A DNA stretch of 64,000 nucleotides from positions 124,001 to 188,000 of the forward strand of contig JAJKFH010003106.1 in NCBI GenBank assembly GCA_023333565.1. Direction: 5' to 3'. The position numbers and the translations under genes are program-made. Below the pieces are notes generated by a model. That model saw only the letters and a list, made by a program, of their open reading frames with translations, was not told the DNA's origin and made no database searches. This document shows, in pieces, positions 38,601 through 50,434 of this stretch. The stretch's first letter is position 1; each line of letters opens with the position of its first letter. This DNA comes from Puffinus mauretanicus (Eukaryota > Chordata > Aves > Procellariiformes > Procellariidae).

Positions 38601-40915
38601 TTCTAATTTCTTACTTTCATAATTTTGAAAAGATAAGGTCTAGACAATATGGTGATGACAGTCATAATAACCTTAATAAACTTTTCTGCAAACAGACCAA
38701 ACTCAAAGCACTTGCAAAATAAATAGCTGATTAGGGTGACAGCCTTTAGAGAAGAGCAAGATCTACTTTTCGAGTGCATGTTACGATGGAGTTAGTCTAT
38801 CATGCTTGAACAGCCTACCTTCTTCCAATGTGCCTGTACAGATCTCAGTGGTTGCTAGGAAGGCGGCAGAGTACACACAACTTCTCAGCAGCAATAGTCT
38901 CAATAATCCTTCTCCACCCTCCTGCTCAATCATTCTCCATTTATGCAAGTGAGTGCGAGTGGGAATCTCACAGAGAGAGAAAGTAATAAATTAAAAAAGA
39001 GATTTTCCCTCATGCACATCCTTCAAGTATCTCTATCTTACTAGGGGAAGGTAAGGAAGAAACAGAAAAAACCTCCAAATGCTAGTGCATTTTAAATCTT
39101 GTTTTTCAATTATTACAGAGTATGGTTGCAGCAGATTTGATTCAGAGCGCCACAGAGATTCATTCCAGCTGTTTCCATGGCTCCACATTTCCTTATTTTC
39201 TGCCGTTTCCATGCTTTTTGTTGTACAATAAGTATCAACCATTTCTAATCAAGTACTAACTTGGCAAATATATTGGAGAATGTGTTAGTCTTCAAAAGAC
39301 AATAATTTACATTTGTGGAAACGGAAAAGCCAACAAATGTGAAATAGTGTCGAAGTCTGAAGTTAGGTTGTAAGCAAGCACGACTCTTTTAAGACCTTAA
39401 AATAGGAACTGTTCTGGTATGATTTCTGCAGTATATCTGATGAAAGGTTGCTTTTGATCAGCATCAGCCATCATGTCTTATCATCTTGTGACACTTTTCC
39501 TGTAAAAAAATGCTGTGTACAATATATCAAGGGCATGAAAAGGCTACTCTCCAATGGCTTTTAAGAACATAGCTTGCAGAGAATCCTACTACCCATGCAA
39601 CAAATCTGATTTTTATCCACCTTTTCTATTATGACTTAAAACTCGCGAAGCTTCATCAACTGCTGTTGGTCACTGTGGAAAAAATAAAAATACAAACCCC
39701 TCAAATTTTTCTTGATCTACATATGTATTTCTTACAATTTGGAAGAAACAGACCGTGTAAGTGTTCTTACCTGTGCCTATCTTAGATGTATTTTTATAGT
39801 GTGCATGAAGACATCTAGCAAAATGCTATTAATTGAAACAGTCAGCATTATGCCATTTGGCAGATACACAATTTAAAAAATGAGGTCATTAGCAGTCTGC
39901 TGAAAGGACATGGATCCCTACTATTTGTTATTAACAGCTTGTAAAAACATAATTCTTACAGTGTCAATATAAGAGTAACACATACAGCATTTGTAGACAT
40001 ATACATGCCAGGTGTTGTGTACAACCCATTCACAAATGCTCTTGACAGTACAAGCCTACAGTTTCAATAGGAATCATGTTTTTTCTTTAATCACTATATA
40101 AATATACAAATATAATCCCTGTTGACATCATGGTAAGTTTCATATCTTACGATGTTTTTTTGGTGTCCTTGAAATAATAAAAGTACATATGATATTTTAA
40201 GGCATTTTAGATGCCATATACAGTAACTGCTCTAAAATTATAAGATAGATTCTTGTATAGCAGATCAGTTTTTTTCATCCTAAAGTAAGTTAGGCTTTTT
40301 TATTAAAAATAATATCTTTTATTGTAACAGCCAGGGTTACCTGCTAATTTGTTACAACTTCATTATGTGAAATGATAAGAGGTTAAATGTTTCAGGCTGG
40401 AGTAAGAGAGAAAATGGAGAGCTCAGTTTCATTCTTTGTGTTATGCTTAAAATGTTGTTTGGATCTTAAGTAACCAGAGACTGAATAAAAAGTTAGTAGA
40501 CTTTCTGATACACCACCTCAAGTTGTTACCCCATCTGCCAAGCAAAGCAGGACTTGGCACAGCAAGGAACTATGTATGACCTCCAGGGGAACTTGAGTGC
40601 TGTAAGAATTGTGCCAATAGATGGAGCTATTTCTTTTAATGTCAAGAAACACTGTTGCTTTGTTTTTGCCCTTTTAAATGGAACAACATAGTGGCCCTGA
40701 TCTAATAGTCTGATACCATTTTTGAAGGAAGTTGTTCCTATTTTCAAAATTCTAGTGTAGAGATCAAAAGTATGGCTATCTGAAATTACTTCAGCAATTC
40801 TAACAAGCCTCTCTTCCATCTTGCTCATTTTTCTGGAGCGCTAATTTGTGCTATTAGGTATCTGACAACTCAACCTAGAAATGGCTGTTCTTATCAAGAA
40901 ATTTCTATCCAGATG
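35646..40915. other. AT-rich unique DNA, no gene seen
   Basis: About 5.3 kb with a 21-bp tandem duplication at 37,610-37,651 (atttgtaacatcatttttatg twice, one mismatch). The - strand frame at 40,526-40,828 is 100 codons but matches no family I know and I do not call it a gene. Confidence 0.5.
37610..37651. repeat. 21-bp tandem duplication
   Basis: Two adjacent 21-bp copies differing at one base (atttgtaacatcatttttat / atttgtaacttcatttttat, each followed by g). Confidence 0.85.
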
Positions 40916-41208
40916 CCAGTGATATGTCAGTGGTACTTAGTGAAAGGACAAGAGGCAGTGGGTGCAAATTGAAGTACAGCGAATTCCAATTAAACATAGA
41001 AAATGCTTTTTCACTCTGAGAGTGGTCAAACACTGGCACAGATTGCCCAGAGAGGTTGTGGAGTCTCCGTCCTTGGAGATACTCGGAACCTGACTGGGTG
41101 TGGCCCTGAGCAACCTGCTCTAGGTGACCTGGCTTTGAGCAGGGGGGTTGGACTACACCATCTCCCAAAGGTCCCTTCCAATCTCAGCTATTCTGTGATT
41201 CTGTGATA
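40916..41208 (+). mobile_element. CR1 LINE 3'-end fragment
   Basis: It contains the last coding part of ORF2 (agaaaatgctttttcactct, equivalent to RKNFFTERV, then cactggcacagattgccc for HWNRLP). A 3' UTR follows, ending tattctgtgattctgtgata, a variant of the CR1 terminal repeat. It is short and strongly 5'-truncated, with frame-breaking changes. The tail repeat (TTCTGTGA) differs from the ATTCTATG of the 21.3-kb and 59.2-kb copies, which suggests a different CR1 subfamily. Confidence 0.88.
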
Positions 41209-44200
41209 CTCTGACACCATGGATTTGCTCTCATAAATGAGGAACACGTGTTGTGCAAGTAAACGTGAGCAGTTTCGTTTGCAGAACCCCTTGTATGGTT
41301 CATGTTGTATACAATGTACTTCTGCATTGATAGCAAATAGTCTGTTCAGGGAAAAAAAAAAGTCATATATCATACAGTCACATTCTTTGCCCCAACTAAT
41401 TCACCCCTCCAAAAAAGGGCCTCAGTTTGGGCAGGAAAGAGGCATGATATCCCCCTTAATGATTTCTTACATTCATATTTCAACGATGTGTACACAGTTT
41501 TAAGCTGCATGATTCTGTTAGGGTCAGAGGAGCCAAGGCAATGAGGTGATACAGCAGCTACACTTTGTTCATTATGTAAACTAAAAAAGTGAATAAAATA
41601 CTCACCTAAGACAAAAATTATGATTGGACAGGGAATTTTAGTATATGCTGCCTTATCCCTTGAAATACAAGTACTCTAAAGTGAATGTGTTCATCATATA
41701 TGTGGAAAGTATCTGAGGTAATAAAAGAGAGCTCTTTCATGGTACTCTCACTGGAGTGTCCCAAATCTTACTGGCATCTGCATAATCCAGAAATGTTCAG
41801 GACACCTATGTCCAGAGTCTACATGTTCAGTTTCCTGCTTGAATTTAAAACTCCTCTAGTTATCAGCCTTTCTCTAGAATTTGAGTGATACTTTGTGGAA
41901 CAGTTTGTCCCCTAAAAGGTGTGATCTATGTCTGCATTTTTAAAAATATCTTTTTCATAAAAAATTGCCAGAAAATTAACACACTTCTGTGGGTAATAAC
42001 TGAGTAAGACATCAAATTCTTAATGCACTCCTTTGTGTTGCTCTTCCAGATTTATTTTGTGATAAACACTTATCTGAACTAATTCATCCAGACACATACC
42101 AATAAGATATTCAGTTTTATTATATTACTGCAGTATTATTATAATTATGTCTTGAGCCATAGGCTAGATCTACAGTTAGCAGTAAGGAAAGGAACATCCT
42201 AAGGGATTTTAATTTGTTCTTGTAAATTGTGTGAAGTTGTGGATAAGCTTCAGAGTCTTAATTCAGAATATTAATACCAGACCATATTCATCATAGACTA
42301 GGGAATTTCCCAAATGCCTCAAGAGAAAAAAATCCAATATACTTTCCACACACCTTTTTTAATAACTGACTACTCTTGCCAAAGTTGTCCAAAATCTCAA
42401 TGCAAATGTAAATAAAACTGATCAGGAACTCTAGTTACATAATCACTGTGTGTAATAAAAGTTCAGATAATACTAACAATAGATACACGAACACATCAAT
42501 ATCTCATAGTGATAAAATTTATAACTCACCAAAACCTCATGTCACTTTACACTTTGCCATTTATCAAGAGCTATGGAATGATAATGTTTAAGATTTTTTC
42601 TGGCTGTTTAACAACCTGTTGGTGGGGAAGGAAAGACAAAGTTAAAGATCCATCATAGAAGATGACTTGCTGGCAATGTCCTTTCTTTTCTGAAATAGTA
42701 GAGCATGTCTAGTATTTCTACTCAGTCTAGGAATGACAGTAGTAAATGAGGAGCGTGGCAGTCTGTTAATTAGCTCTCTCCTTGTGACTAAGGAGAGCTG
42801 TAGATTACAATAACAGCTAGCCAGAAAATGGGGAAAATACAATAAAACCTGTCCAGTCTTTCATAAAATATTTTGCTTGAAAGCAGTGTACAAACGGTTT
42901 TGAACAGGCCATCATTTTCTCCAGTGATTTTCCAAACTTGCTATCTCCTTTGTTTCAGAAGAGATACAGCTTCCCGCCTTTAATCAAATTTATACCATTG
43001 AGGGGAAGAGGTAGATTCATGCGCTTTCTTTGCTATATACACTTTAATAAATCTGCTAATGGTCCCATAGGCATTACTGAGCGTAATGATTTTTTTTTTT
43101 TACTAATTGAAGTTAATTCACTCTCTTTTATCAAGATTTTTTAAAAAATACTGAAACTGTAAGCATTTCCACTGGGACAGTGGAGGCTCATATATATCTT
43201 ATATGTAAAGCTGAGCTCTGCTAATTCTTGTTAAAATTGGACTCAGTTCATAGATTCATAATTTTTTTAATAATAAAAAGGGCCATTCTGCTTATATATT
43301 CATATTTCCTGTATAGAGTAGACCATGAACTTTCAAGTAGTCCCTTTCATCAAACAGAATAAATAGTAGCTAAACTGGAATACAGTAGTAAGAAGGAATT
43401 CAGTCTGTGGAAGGCAATTGATAAAATAGATCGTGCATTTGGGACCACAACCATAATCTCACAGTGAAAGAACAATAATGAAAACCCGATACTTTTAAAT
43501 GTGAAATTGTGCTTTAATTAATTTGAATATTTCAGTGAAAATTCTTTATAATCAATTAATGAACCAAAGTATTGCCAGCAAAGACATTTGATAAACAGGC
43601 ATTTTATAATCGCAGTGACTGTAAGTATTTATGTTCACAATATACCTATGTATCTCAAGGCGATAGCTTTGCCATTATTATCAAGTATGGCAGCTCTCAT
43701 ATTTTTTAGGTTTTTTTTTTTCTTTTTTAATATCCAGTTGCTGTTTCATTTACCTTATTATGTAACATTATTAATGAATCTCTTTCGGTTAAGGAATTAA
43801 AAAAGAGTTGATGAAAGAACCCAAGTAGTTCTGTAGATTCTTAGTTGTTCAGAGAAGCTTGAAGTGCTATAGAGTGACTTTACAGTAAGAGCAGGATAAT
43901 GCTAAAAATTAGTTGCTTATTAAAGTAGCAGATCTTTAATGTATATGTACAAAGATGTACTTTAACAATTTTAAAGATTTTGTTTTGAAGATTTTGTTTT
44001 AAAGATTGTTGAATATTGGTATCTGTTGTTGTGTGGAAGTGGAAGATGAATCCATGAGCAAATCAGCTCTAGATAATAGAGAAGTGTCAGATACAATGGA
44101 GCAAATACAGTAATGACAAGGGAGCTGTTTCTCTTCCCTACCACCTTTCCTTAAGAAGTTGTGAGAAAGCATAGTCATGAGTTGAAAAAAAAAAAAAAGA

Positions 44201-44454
44201 GCTTTGAGACGAGCTAAAGGCAAAATGAATTTTAATTAGACAATCAAAACAAAGATCAGCATGTACCTCCTGTAAGGAGAAAATGAGCAATAAATAGATA
44301 TGATCAGCTTGCTACATCTGTTCTTGTATTTAGTCTACATGTATTTGAATGAATAGACTACATTTCCTATTTAAGTAGTTTTATTTCTTGAGAAAGACTA
44401 TGTTATGAGTCTTGGCTATCTTGTGCTTCATCATTTTTTCATCTTAATCAAGTT
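41209..44454. other. AT-rich unique DNA, no gene seen
   Basis: I see nothing supportable except simple sequence: poly-T near 43,088-43,100, poly-A near 44,186-44,199 and an imperfect aagattttgtttt tandem repeat at 43,973-44,008. Confidence 0.5.
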
Positions 44455-45090
44455 TTAGTAATTTGTGCACCTGTAGCAGTTTGTGGCTTTGAAACTTGTT
44501 CCTGGTTTGTTTTCAGTAGCCTCAGTCACCTTGAGCTTCCTAACAGGGCCTTTGTTGAAGATTTCTTTGGCTTTCCTATTGTTTTTTTTCTCCCCTCTAT
44601 TTTCTTTCTTGTTGGATCTTTTCCAAACTCTTGCCATCTTTCTGTCGAATTTGAAAGACTTGTACACTGATGTCTTCAGTTTCCAGGAGGATGTTTTGCC
44701 AATGAGGCTTGTGAGCCCCCATTTACAGTTGCTATTGTCTTTATGTATTTCATGGCTCAGAATCTCCCTAAAAGCAGTGGGTCAAAGCCTTGCCTATACT
44801 GTCTTGCCTTGTACTGTCTTGGGGAGGAACTTTGCTACTTTAAGACTTCAGGGTTTTTTACTTTCTAGTCATCTTCTGTGTCTTTTCTTCTAAATGCCTT
44901 TCTGATGTTGTAATGAATATCTTCCACAAATCAGTGTACTGTGAGAAAGATGGACAGCCTTACAGTGGTGTTTCCCCTGTGTGGGGAGATGGTTCCATTG
45001 TTGGAACTATCACATATGCTCAATTGGGAGAATTTTCTGTGATAAATGGAGAAGAATCTGCAAGGATAAAAAAAGAGATCCTGTAGCATG
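44455..45090 (-). pseudogene. Broken coding-like stretch, possibly a zinc-finger relic
   Basis: On the - strand an open stretch of about 110 codons (44,782 down to 44,455) is very lysine-rich (RSNKKENRGEKKNN, KAKEIFNKGPVRKLK) and ends at a stop, with no recognised domain. Upstream, near 44,880-44,985, another segment reads HTGE-P, a stop, GC, SFSQYTDL and later TSERH. This is reminiscent of the C2H2 zinc-finger linker plus finger (HTGEKP..C..C...F.....L..H), but with cysteine and histidine losses. The frame is interrupted by TGA and TAA codons. It may be a decayed processed pseudogene or chance; the + strand is also open here (44,483-44,893), which lowers confidence. Confidence 0.2.
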
Positions 45091-46045
45091 ATCAGAGATG
45101 AACAGGTTGAGCCAAGAGTTTGACCAAAGAAGATTTTGCTAGTCTGATGGCACGTCTAAGAGTAAGGGTCTGCTTTGTAAGGATAACAATGGGTTAAATG
45201 GAGTTTTATTTACAAGGTCTTTCTATTTTTTATTGAACTTATTTGCTTGTTTGTTTGTTTGTTTTCTCTTTTAGGAGTTCATTGTATGGAGTTCTATTCT
45301 GATAGTAGCTAGGTTTCTGGATTCAAAGCCCCTGTGGTGGTGGTCTGTATTTCTCGTTAATTTTAAAGTTCAGTCTTTCTCTCTGTACAACTTGCTGTAC
45401 TGTTCCATAGTATAACAGTTCTCGTGTTCTGTGGATTTGGTTAAGTTGTGCATATTGGTAGCAAGAGAGTTATTTAATAAACACGTAGGTTCAGCAACAT
45501 GAAAACATTTGGTCCCTCTGGTAGAAAAGAAAATCTGCTGTAGGATCTTCTGATATTTTTTTAGCAAGATTTCAAATGAACTGTGAGCTCCAGATAAGAA
45601 TTATCCTATTGATTCCAGGTTATTTTTACATCTTTATTTCATATCTAGCCTTTCTCCTCTGCCATGAGCTCAATGAATGTAGTTATGCAAAACTGGAAAG
45701 CTGTATGGCACTTTCGGCAGATTGTATGAAATACACGTACAAACAGAGTGCATGAAAAAAAAGATACACTACTTAGTACTGCTAATTAAATCCAGGCTTT
45801 AAAGTCTGTGAGACTCCGATAATGTCATTACTTTGGAAAGCACATTCTTGAAAGATGCCAAGGATTTGGTCAATCTCGGAACACTATGGTGTTTTGATGA
45901 CTGCATTTGTAACATGTCAGATTAGACATCCTGGTGTTGAGTAATCTATCTCAAAATTCAGTCTAAATAAATTATGAATCTTACAGTCGTCTACTAGTGT
46001 CTTCTGTGCCATGGTTGCAGCTGTTTAAGACCAAAAAGTCTATAG
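45091..46045. other. AT-rich DNA with a (TTTG)n tract
   Basis: I see no gene. A (TTTG)n microsatellite lies at about 45,245-45,265. Confidence 0.5.
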
Positions 46046-46118
46046 TGGGCAAAACAGACTTAACTTGGGGAAAATTAATTTAATTTACTGCCAATTAAAA
46101 TAGATTCAGGTAATGAGA
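46046..46118 (-). repeat. Fragment of the ~1-kb LTR family (3' part)
   Basis: The text gggcaaaacagacttaactt, followed by ggggaaaattaatttaattt and ending ggtaatgagaaac, matches 13,391-13,460 of the solo LTR over about 70 bp, in the same (-) orientation. That segment contains the LTR poly-A signal region. The rest of the LTR is not present on this side. Confidence 0.65.
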
Positions 46119-46289
46119 AACAAAAGGTCAAACACTAAAGAAAGTTAAACATTTCTTTGCAGATAACTGCAGTTGCACATTGAAACTGAAGTGTTCAAAA
46201 CACACTGAAGGATATTGCGGTTGTAAAAGAGAATGATTTCTCAGTGCTGCACGAATGGGAGGGGAAAGACATGGGTGTAGGGTGTGCGT

Positions 46290-46294
46290 AGTCC
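46290..46294. repeat. Target-site duplication, left copy (AGTCC)
   Basis: AGTCC immediately before the LTR start TGTCGTGG. An identical AGTCC follows the other LTR at 52,315-52,319. Duplications of 5 bp are typical of ERVL-like proviruses. Confidence 0.92.
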
Positions 46295-46808
46295 TGTCGT
46301 GGTTTAACCTGGCAGGCAGCCAAATACCACGCAGCCACTCACTTACTCCCCCCACGCCCAGCGGGACGGGGAGAGACTCGGAAGGGTGAGAGTGAGAAAA
46401 ACTCGTGGGTTGAGATAAAGACAGTTTAATAGAACAGAAAAAGGGAAAATAATAATGATAATGATAGAATATACAAAATGAGTGATGCACAATGCAATTG
46501 CTCACCACCCGCGCTGACCGATAACCAAGTAGCGATCGCTACTTCCTGGATCACGCCTACCGTTCATATACTGAGCATGACGTCACATGGTATGGAATAC
46601 CCCATTGGCCAGCTGGGCTGGCTGTCCTGATTATGTTCCCTCCCATCTTGTGTACCTAGCTCAGTCAGTAGGCATGGGAGCTGTCCTTGGACTAGGAGGG
46701 CACTTAGCAACAACTGAAAACATCAGTGTGTTATCAACATTCTCCTCATACTAAATCCAAAACAGCACTAGGAAGAAATTTAACCCTATCCCAGCTGGAA
46801 CGAGGACA
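46295..46808 (-). repeat. 3' LTR of the provirus
   Basis: 514 bp. On the - strand it begins TGTCCTCGTTCCAGCTGGG and ends GGTTAAACCACGACA. It is nearly identical to the 5' LTR. It keeps a CCAAT box (+ strand attgg, near 46,604-46,608) that is mutated in the 5' copy, a CRE TGACGTCA at 46,578-46,585, a TATA-like element at 46,563-46,570 and a perfect 18-bp palindrome at 46,527-46,544. Confidence 0.95.
46527..46544. promoter_or_regulatory. 18-bp perfect palindrome in the LTR
   Basis: AAGTAGCGATCGCTACTT is fully self-complementary. It lies about 20 bp downstream of the TATA-like element in LTR sense, so it is probably in the transcribed R region. The 5' LTR copy has one mismatch (gattgc for gatcgc, near 52,040). 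It could be a protein site or a short RNA hairpin. The function is not known to me. Confidence 0.6.
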
Positions 46809-46829
46809 GTATCCACCCCTTATCCTATA
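46809..46829 (-). other. Polypurine-tract region before the 3' LTR
   Basis: On the - strand the bases leading into the 3' LTR read ATAGGATAAGGGGTGGATAC. This is a purine-rich run ending 3-4 bases before the LTR TGTCC, in the position where plus-strand synthesis is primed in retroviruses. Confidence 0.7.
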
Positions 46830-47264
46830 CCATTTACGTTGTGCTTAGGTCTCACATTTTTTTAATACATTTCAATTAACCACCACTATCTTTCTTTTTA
46901 TATATACACATATATATATATGCACGCACAGATATCATTCCCTTGGTCTATGGACTATCCCTCTAAAATGTCCATTGAGTTCATTTAGTCCATGACTTTG
47001 GGCTCCATCTGTCATAACAGTCTTTCAGGGCCGAAGAGATGGTGTGCGGTGTTGGGCTGTTGCATCCTGAAGCCAGTTCTCATTTCGGTACTGCTGCGCT
47101 TGTCCAGTTCTGTCATCGTTGCACTTCGCTCGGTTTCATCGGAGTTAGTTCATTCTTCATTAATCTGGGTGATTTTTACTGCTATACCATTGATAGCAAC
47201 CATAGAAATAATAATATACAATATCATGTAACGTTGACATCAAAATTCAGTTCATTGGCTATTT
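46830..47264 (-). other. Non-coding stretch between pol and 3' LTR; no env
   Basis: About 435 bp between the end of integrase and the purine tract. It contains an AT/CA simple repeat (46,898-46,931). Short - strand frames are interrupted by stops. I see no signal peptide-surface-transmembrane layout and no dUTPase motif. The room available is far too small for an env gene. Confidence 0.7.
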
Positions 47265-48800
47265 TCACCCAAAATCAAATCCCCTTGAGGTACACACCAG
47301 ACTTCCCCATCCTTTCGTATCACCCACCAAGTGCACCCAGGTCCTAGAGCAAAAGCAATCCCACGGATGGGTTTTCCCTTGCCAGAGGCAGGAAACCCAG
47401 ACTGTCTTCCCCAGCATATTTCTTATGTGCACGACAGGGACTTTATCTCCATCTACAGTACGTAAGAGTCTTGATTGGGCAGGGCCAGCTCGATTGGCAG
47501 ATCCCCTGGTATTGAGTAACCAGGTGGCTTTTGCTAAATGTGTGTCCCAATGCTTGAATGTCCCACCACCCATTGCCCTCAGTGTTGTCTTTAGCAGCCC
47601 GTTGTATCGTTCAATTTTCCCGGAGGCTGGTGCATGGTAGGGGATGTGATAGACCCACTCAATGCCATGCTCTTTGGCCCAGGTGTCTATGAGGGTGTTT
47701 CGGAAATGAGTCCTGTTGTCAGACTCAATTCTTTCTGGGGTGCAATGTCGCCATAGGACTTGCTTTTCAAGGCCCAGGATGGTGTTCCGGGCAGTGGCAT
47801 GGGGCACAGGGTATGTTTCTAGCCATCCGGTGGTTGCTTCCACCATGGTGAGCACATGGTGCTTGCCGTGGTGGGTTTCTGGGAGTGTGATATAATCAAT
47901 CTGCCAGGTCTCCCCATATTTATATTTCAACCATCGTCCTCCATACTGAAGAGGCTTTACTCGCTTGGCTTGTTTGATTGTAGCGCACGTTTCACATTCA
48001 TGGATAACCTGTGCAATAGCGTCCATGGTTAAGACCACCCCTCGATCACGAGGCCATCTATAGGCTGCATCTCTTCCTTGATGGCCTGAGGCGTCATGGG
48101 CCCACCGAGCTATAAATAATTCACCCTTATGTTGCCAGTCCAGATCTACCTGAGCCACTTCAATCTTAGGAGCCTGGTCCACCTGCTGGTTCTTTTGATG
48201 TTCCTCAGTGGCCCGACTCTTGGGTACGTGACCATCTACATGACGTACTTTTACAGTCAGGTTCTCTACCCGGGCAGCAATATCTTGCCACAATGCAGCA
48301 GCCCAGATAGGTTTACCTCTGCGCTGCCAGTTGTTCTGCTTCCACTGCTGCAACCACCCCCACAGGGCATTTGCCACCGTCCATGAGTCAGTATAGAGAT
48401 AAAATACTGGCCATTTTTCTCGTTCGGCAATGTCCAAGGCCAGCTGGATGGCTTTCACCTCTGCAAACTGGCTCGATTCACCTTCTCCTTCAGCAGTTTC
48501 TGCAACTTGGCGTATAGGACTCCGTACAGCAGCTTTCCATCTCCGATGCTTTCCCACAAGGCGACAGGACCCATCAGTGAACAGGGCACATTGCTTCTTG
48601 TTTTCTGATAGTTTGTTATACAGTGGGGCTTCTTCAGCACGTGTCACCTCCTCCTCTGGAGATATTCTGAAATCTTTGCCTTCTGGCCAGTTCATGATCA
48701 CCTCCAAGACTCCTGGGCGACTGGGGTTTCCTATTCGGGCTCGTTGTGTGATCAGTGCGACCCACTTACTCCATGTAGCATCGGTTGCATGATGTGTAAG
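47265..48800 (-). pseudogene. pol: pol, 3' half: RNase H and integrase
   Basis: RNase H degrades the RNA of the RNA-DNA hybrid; integrase inserts viral DNA. Residues are counted from 48,707. The RNase H acidic residues are D45 (FTDGS), E83 (AEVKA), D107 (YTDSW) and D158 (HVDGH). The integrase zinc domain is H204, H209, C238 and C241. The catalytic triad is D271 (QIDYI), D330 (ESDNR) and E366 (GKIERYNG), spaced D-x35-E as in retroviral integrases. The frame has no start codon of its own: it is the continuation of the protease-RT frame after a frameshift near 48,800. A second frameshift near 47,396 scrambles the last ~40 residues of integrase, after GKTVWV. The usual G after the second catalytic D (DNG) is R here. 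Otherwise the 480-codon frame is uninterrupted, consistent with a young copy. Confidence 0.93.
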
Positions 48801-50434
48801 GGGACCTTCCCTTTGAACATCCAGCCCAGCACCGGCAGTCGGGGTGCCAGGAGGAGCTGTGCTTCAGTACCAACCACTTCCGAAGCAGCTCGAACACCTT
48901 CATATGCTGCCAATATCTCCTTCTCAGTTGGAGTGTAGCGGGCCTCGGATCCTCTGTATCCCTGACTCCAGAACCCTAAGGGTCGACCTCGAGTCTCCCC
49001 TGGTGCTTTCTGCCAGAGGCTCCAGGTAGGACCATTCTCCCCGGCTGCGGTGTAGAGCACATTCTTCACATCTTGTCCTGCCTGGACTGGCCCAAGGGCT
49101 ACTGCATGAACTATCTCCTGTTTAATTTGTTCAAAGGCTTGTTGTTGCTCAGGGCCCCATTTGAAGTCGTTCTTCTTCCTGGTCACGTGATAGAGAGGGC
49201 TTACAATCTGACTGTAATTTGGAATATGCATTCTCCAAAAACCCACAACGCCTAAGAAAGCTTGTGTTTCCCTTTTGCTAGTTGGTGGGGACATGGCTGT
49301 TATTTTGTTGATCACATCCATTGGGATCTGACGACGTCCATCTTGCCATTTTATTCCTAAAAACTGGATTTCCTGTGCAGGTCCCTTGACCTTACTTTGT
49401 TTTATGGCAAAACCAGCTTTCAGAAGGATTTGAATTATTTTCTTCCCTTTCTCAAAAAGTTCTTCTGCTGTGTTGCCCCATACAATGATGTCATCAATGT
49501 ATTGCAGGTGTTCTGGAGCCTCACCCTGTTCCAGTGTGGTGTGGGTCAGTCCATGGCAAATGGTAGGGCTGTGTTTCCACCCCTGGGGCAGTCGGTTCCA
49601 GGTGTACTGGACGCCCCTCCAAGTGAAAGCAAACTGTGGCCTGCACTCTGCCGCCAAAGGGATTGAGAAGAACACATTAGCAATATCAATTGCGGTGTAC
49701 CACTTGGCTACCTTTGATTCCAGTTCATATTGAAGTTCTAGCATGTCCGGCACGGCAGCACTCAGTGGCGGCGTGACTTTGTTCAGGCCACGGTAGTCTA
49801 CTGTTAGTCTCCACTCTCCATTGGACTTTCGCACTGGCCATATGGGACTGTTAAAGGGTGAGCGAGTCTTGCTGATCACTCCTTGGCTCTCCAGTCGTCG
49901 AATCAGCTCATGGATGGGGATCAGGGAGTCTCGGTTGGTGCGGTATTGCCGCTGGTGCACTGTTGTGGTAGCGATTGGTACCTGCTGTTCTTCAACCCTC
50001 AGCAACCCCACAACAGAAGGGTCCTCCGAGAGACCAGGCAAGGTGGACAGCTGTTTAATTTCCTCCGTCTCCAGAGCAGCTATACCAAAAGCCCACCGGT
50101 ACCCTTTTGGGTCTTTGAAATACCCTCTCCTGAGGTAGTCTATGCCAAGGATGCACGGAGCCTCTGGGCCAGTCACAATGGGGTGCTTCTGCCACTCATT
50201 CCCGGTTAGGCTCACTTCGGCCTCCAGTACAGTTGACTCTTGGGATCCCCCTGTCACTCCAGAAATACAAATGGGTTCTGCCCCTTTATAGCTTGATGGC
50301 ATCAGGGTACACTGTGCACCGGTGTCTATGAGAGCCTTATACTCCTGTGGGTCTGGTGTGCCAGGCCATCGAATCCACACAGTCCAGTAAACCCGGTTGT
50401 CCCTTTCCTCCACCTGGCTGGAGGCAGGGCCCCT
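48752..50434 (-). pseudogene. pol: pol, 5' half: protease and reverse transcriptase
   Basis: It is in the same frame as gag and begins right after the gag UAG. Residues are counted from 50,413. The aspartic protease active site is ALIDTGAQ, DTG at 30-32, with the C-terminal CILGIDYL at 87-94. The RT has YRGLNKVTPP at 207-216, motif A with AIDI (D243), LPQGW at 275-279, and the YIDD catalytic box at 305-308. The connection segment has KWGPEQQQAF (418-427) and a tether ending GWMFKG. The frame runs off into an unrelated tail and stop at 48,752, after a frameshift near 48,800; RNase H and integrase follow in another frame. Together they would give a pol of normal retroviral length. The protease maturing the polyprotein would be made only if the gag stop is suppressed. 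Confidence 0.93.

Noticed and set aside
40526..40828. 100-codon - strand frame
   Set aside because: It looks protein-like at first but has no recognisable family and no coding context. Not enough to call.
46128..46508. 126-codon - strand frame at the 3' LTR
   Set aside because: It lies mostly in LTR sequence. The same N-terminal text recurs in the other LTR (51,761-52,012), so it is an LTR by-product rather than an accessory gene.
46830..47264. A possible env or accessory gene before the 3' LTR
   Set aside because: Too short, with stops in the - strand frames and no signal peptide, fusion peptide or transmembrane layout.
48129..50209. Several + strand frames across pol
   Set aside because: All lie opposite protease, RT, RNase H and integrase on the - strand and have no recognisable content.
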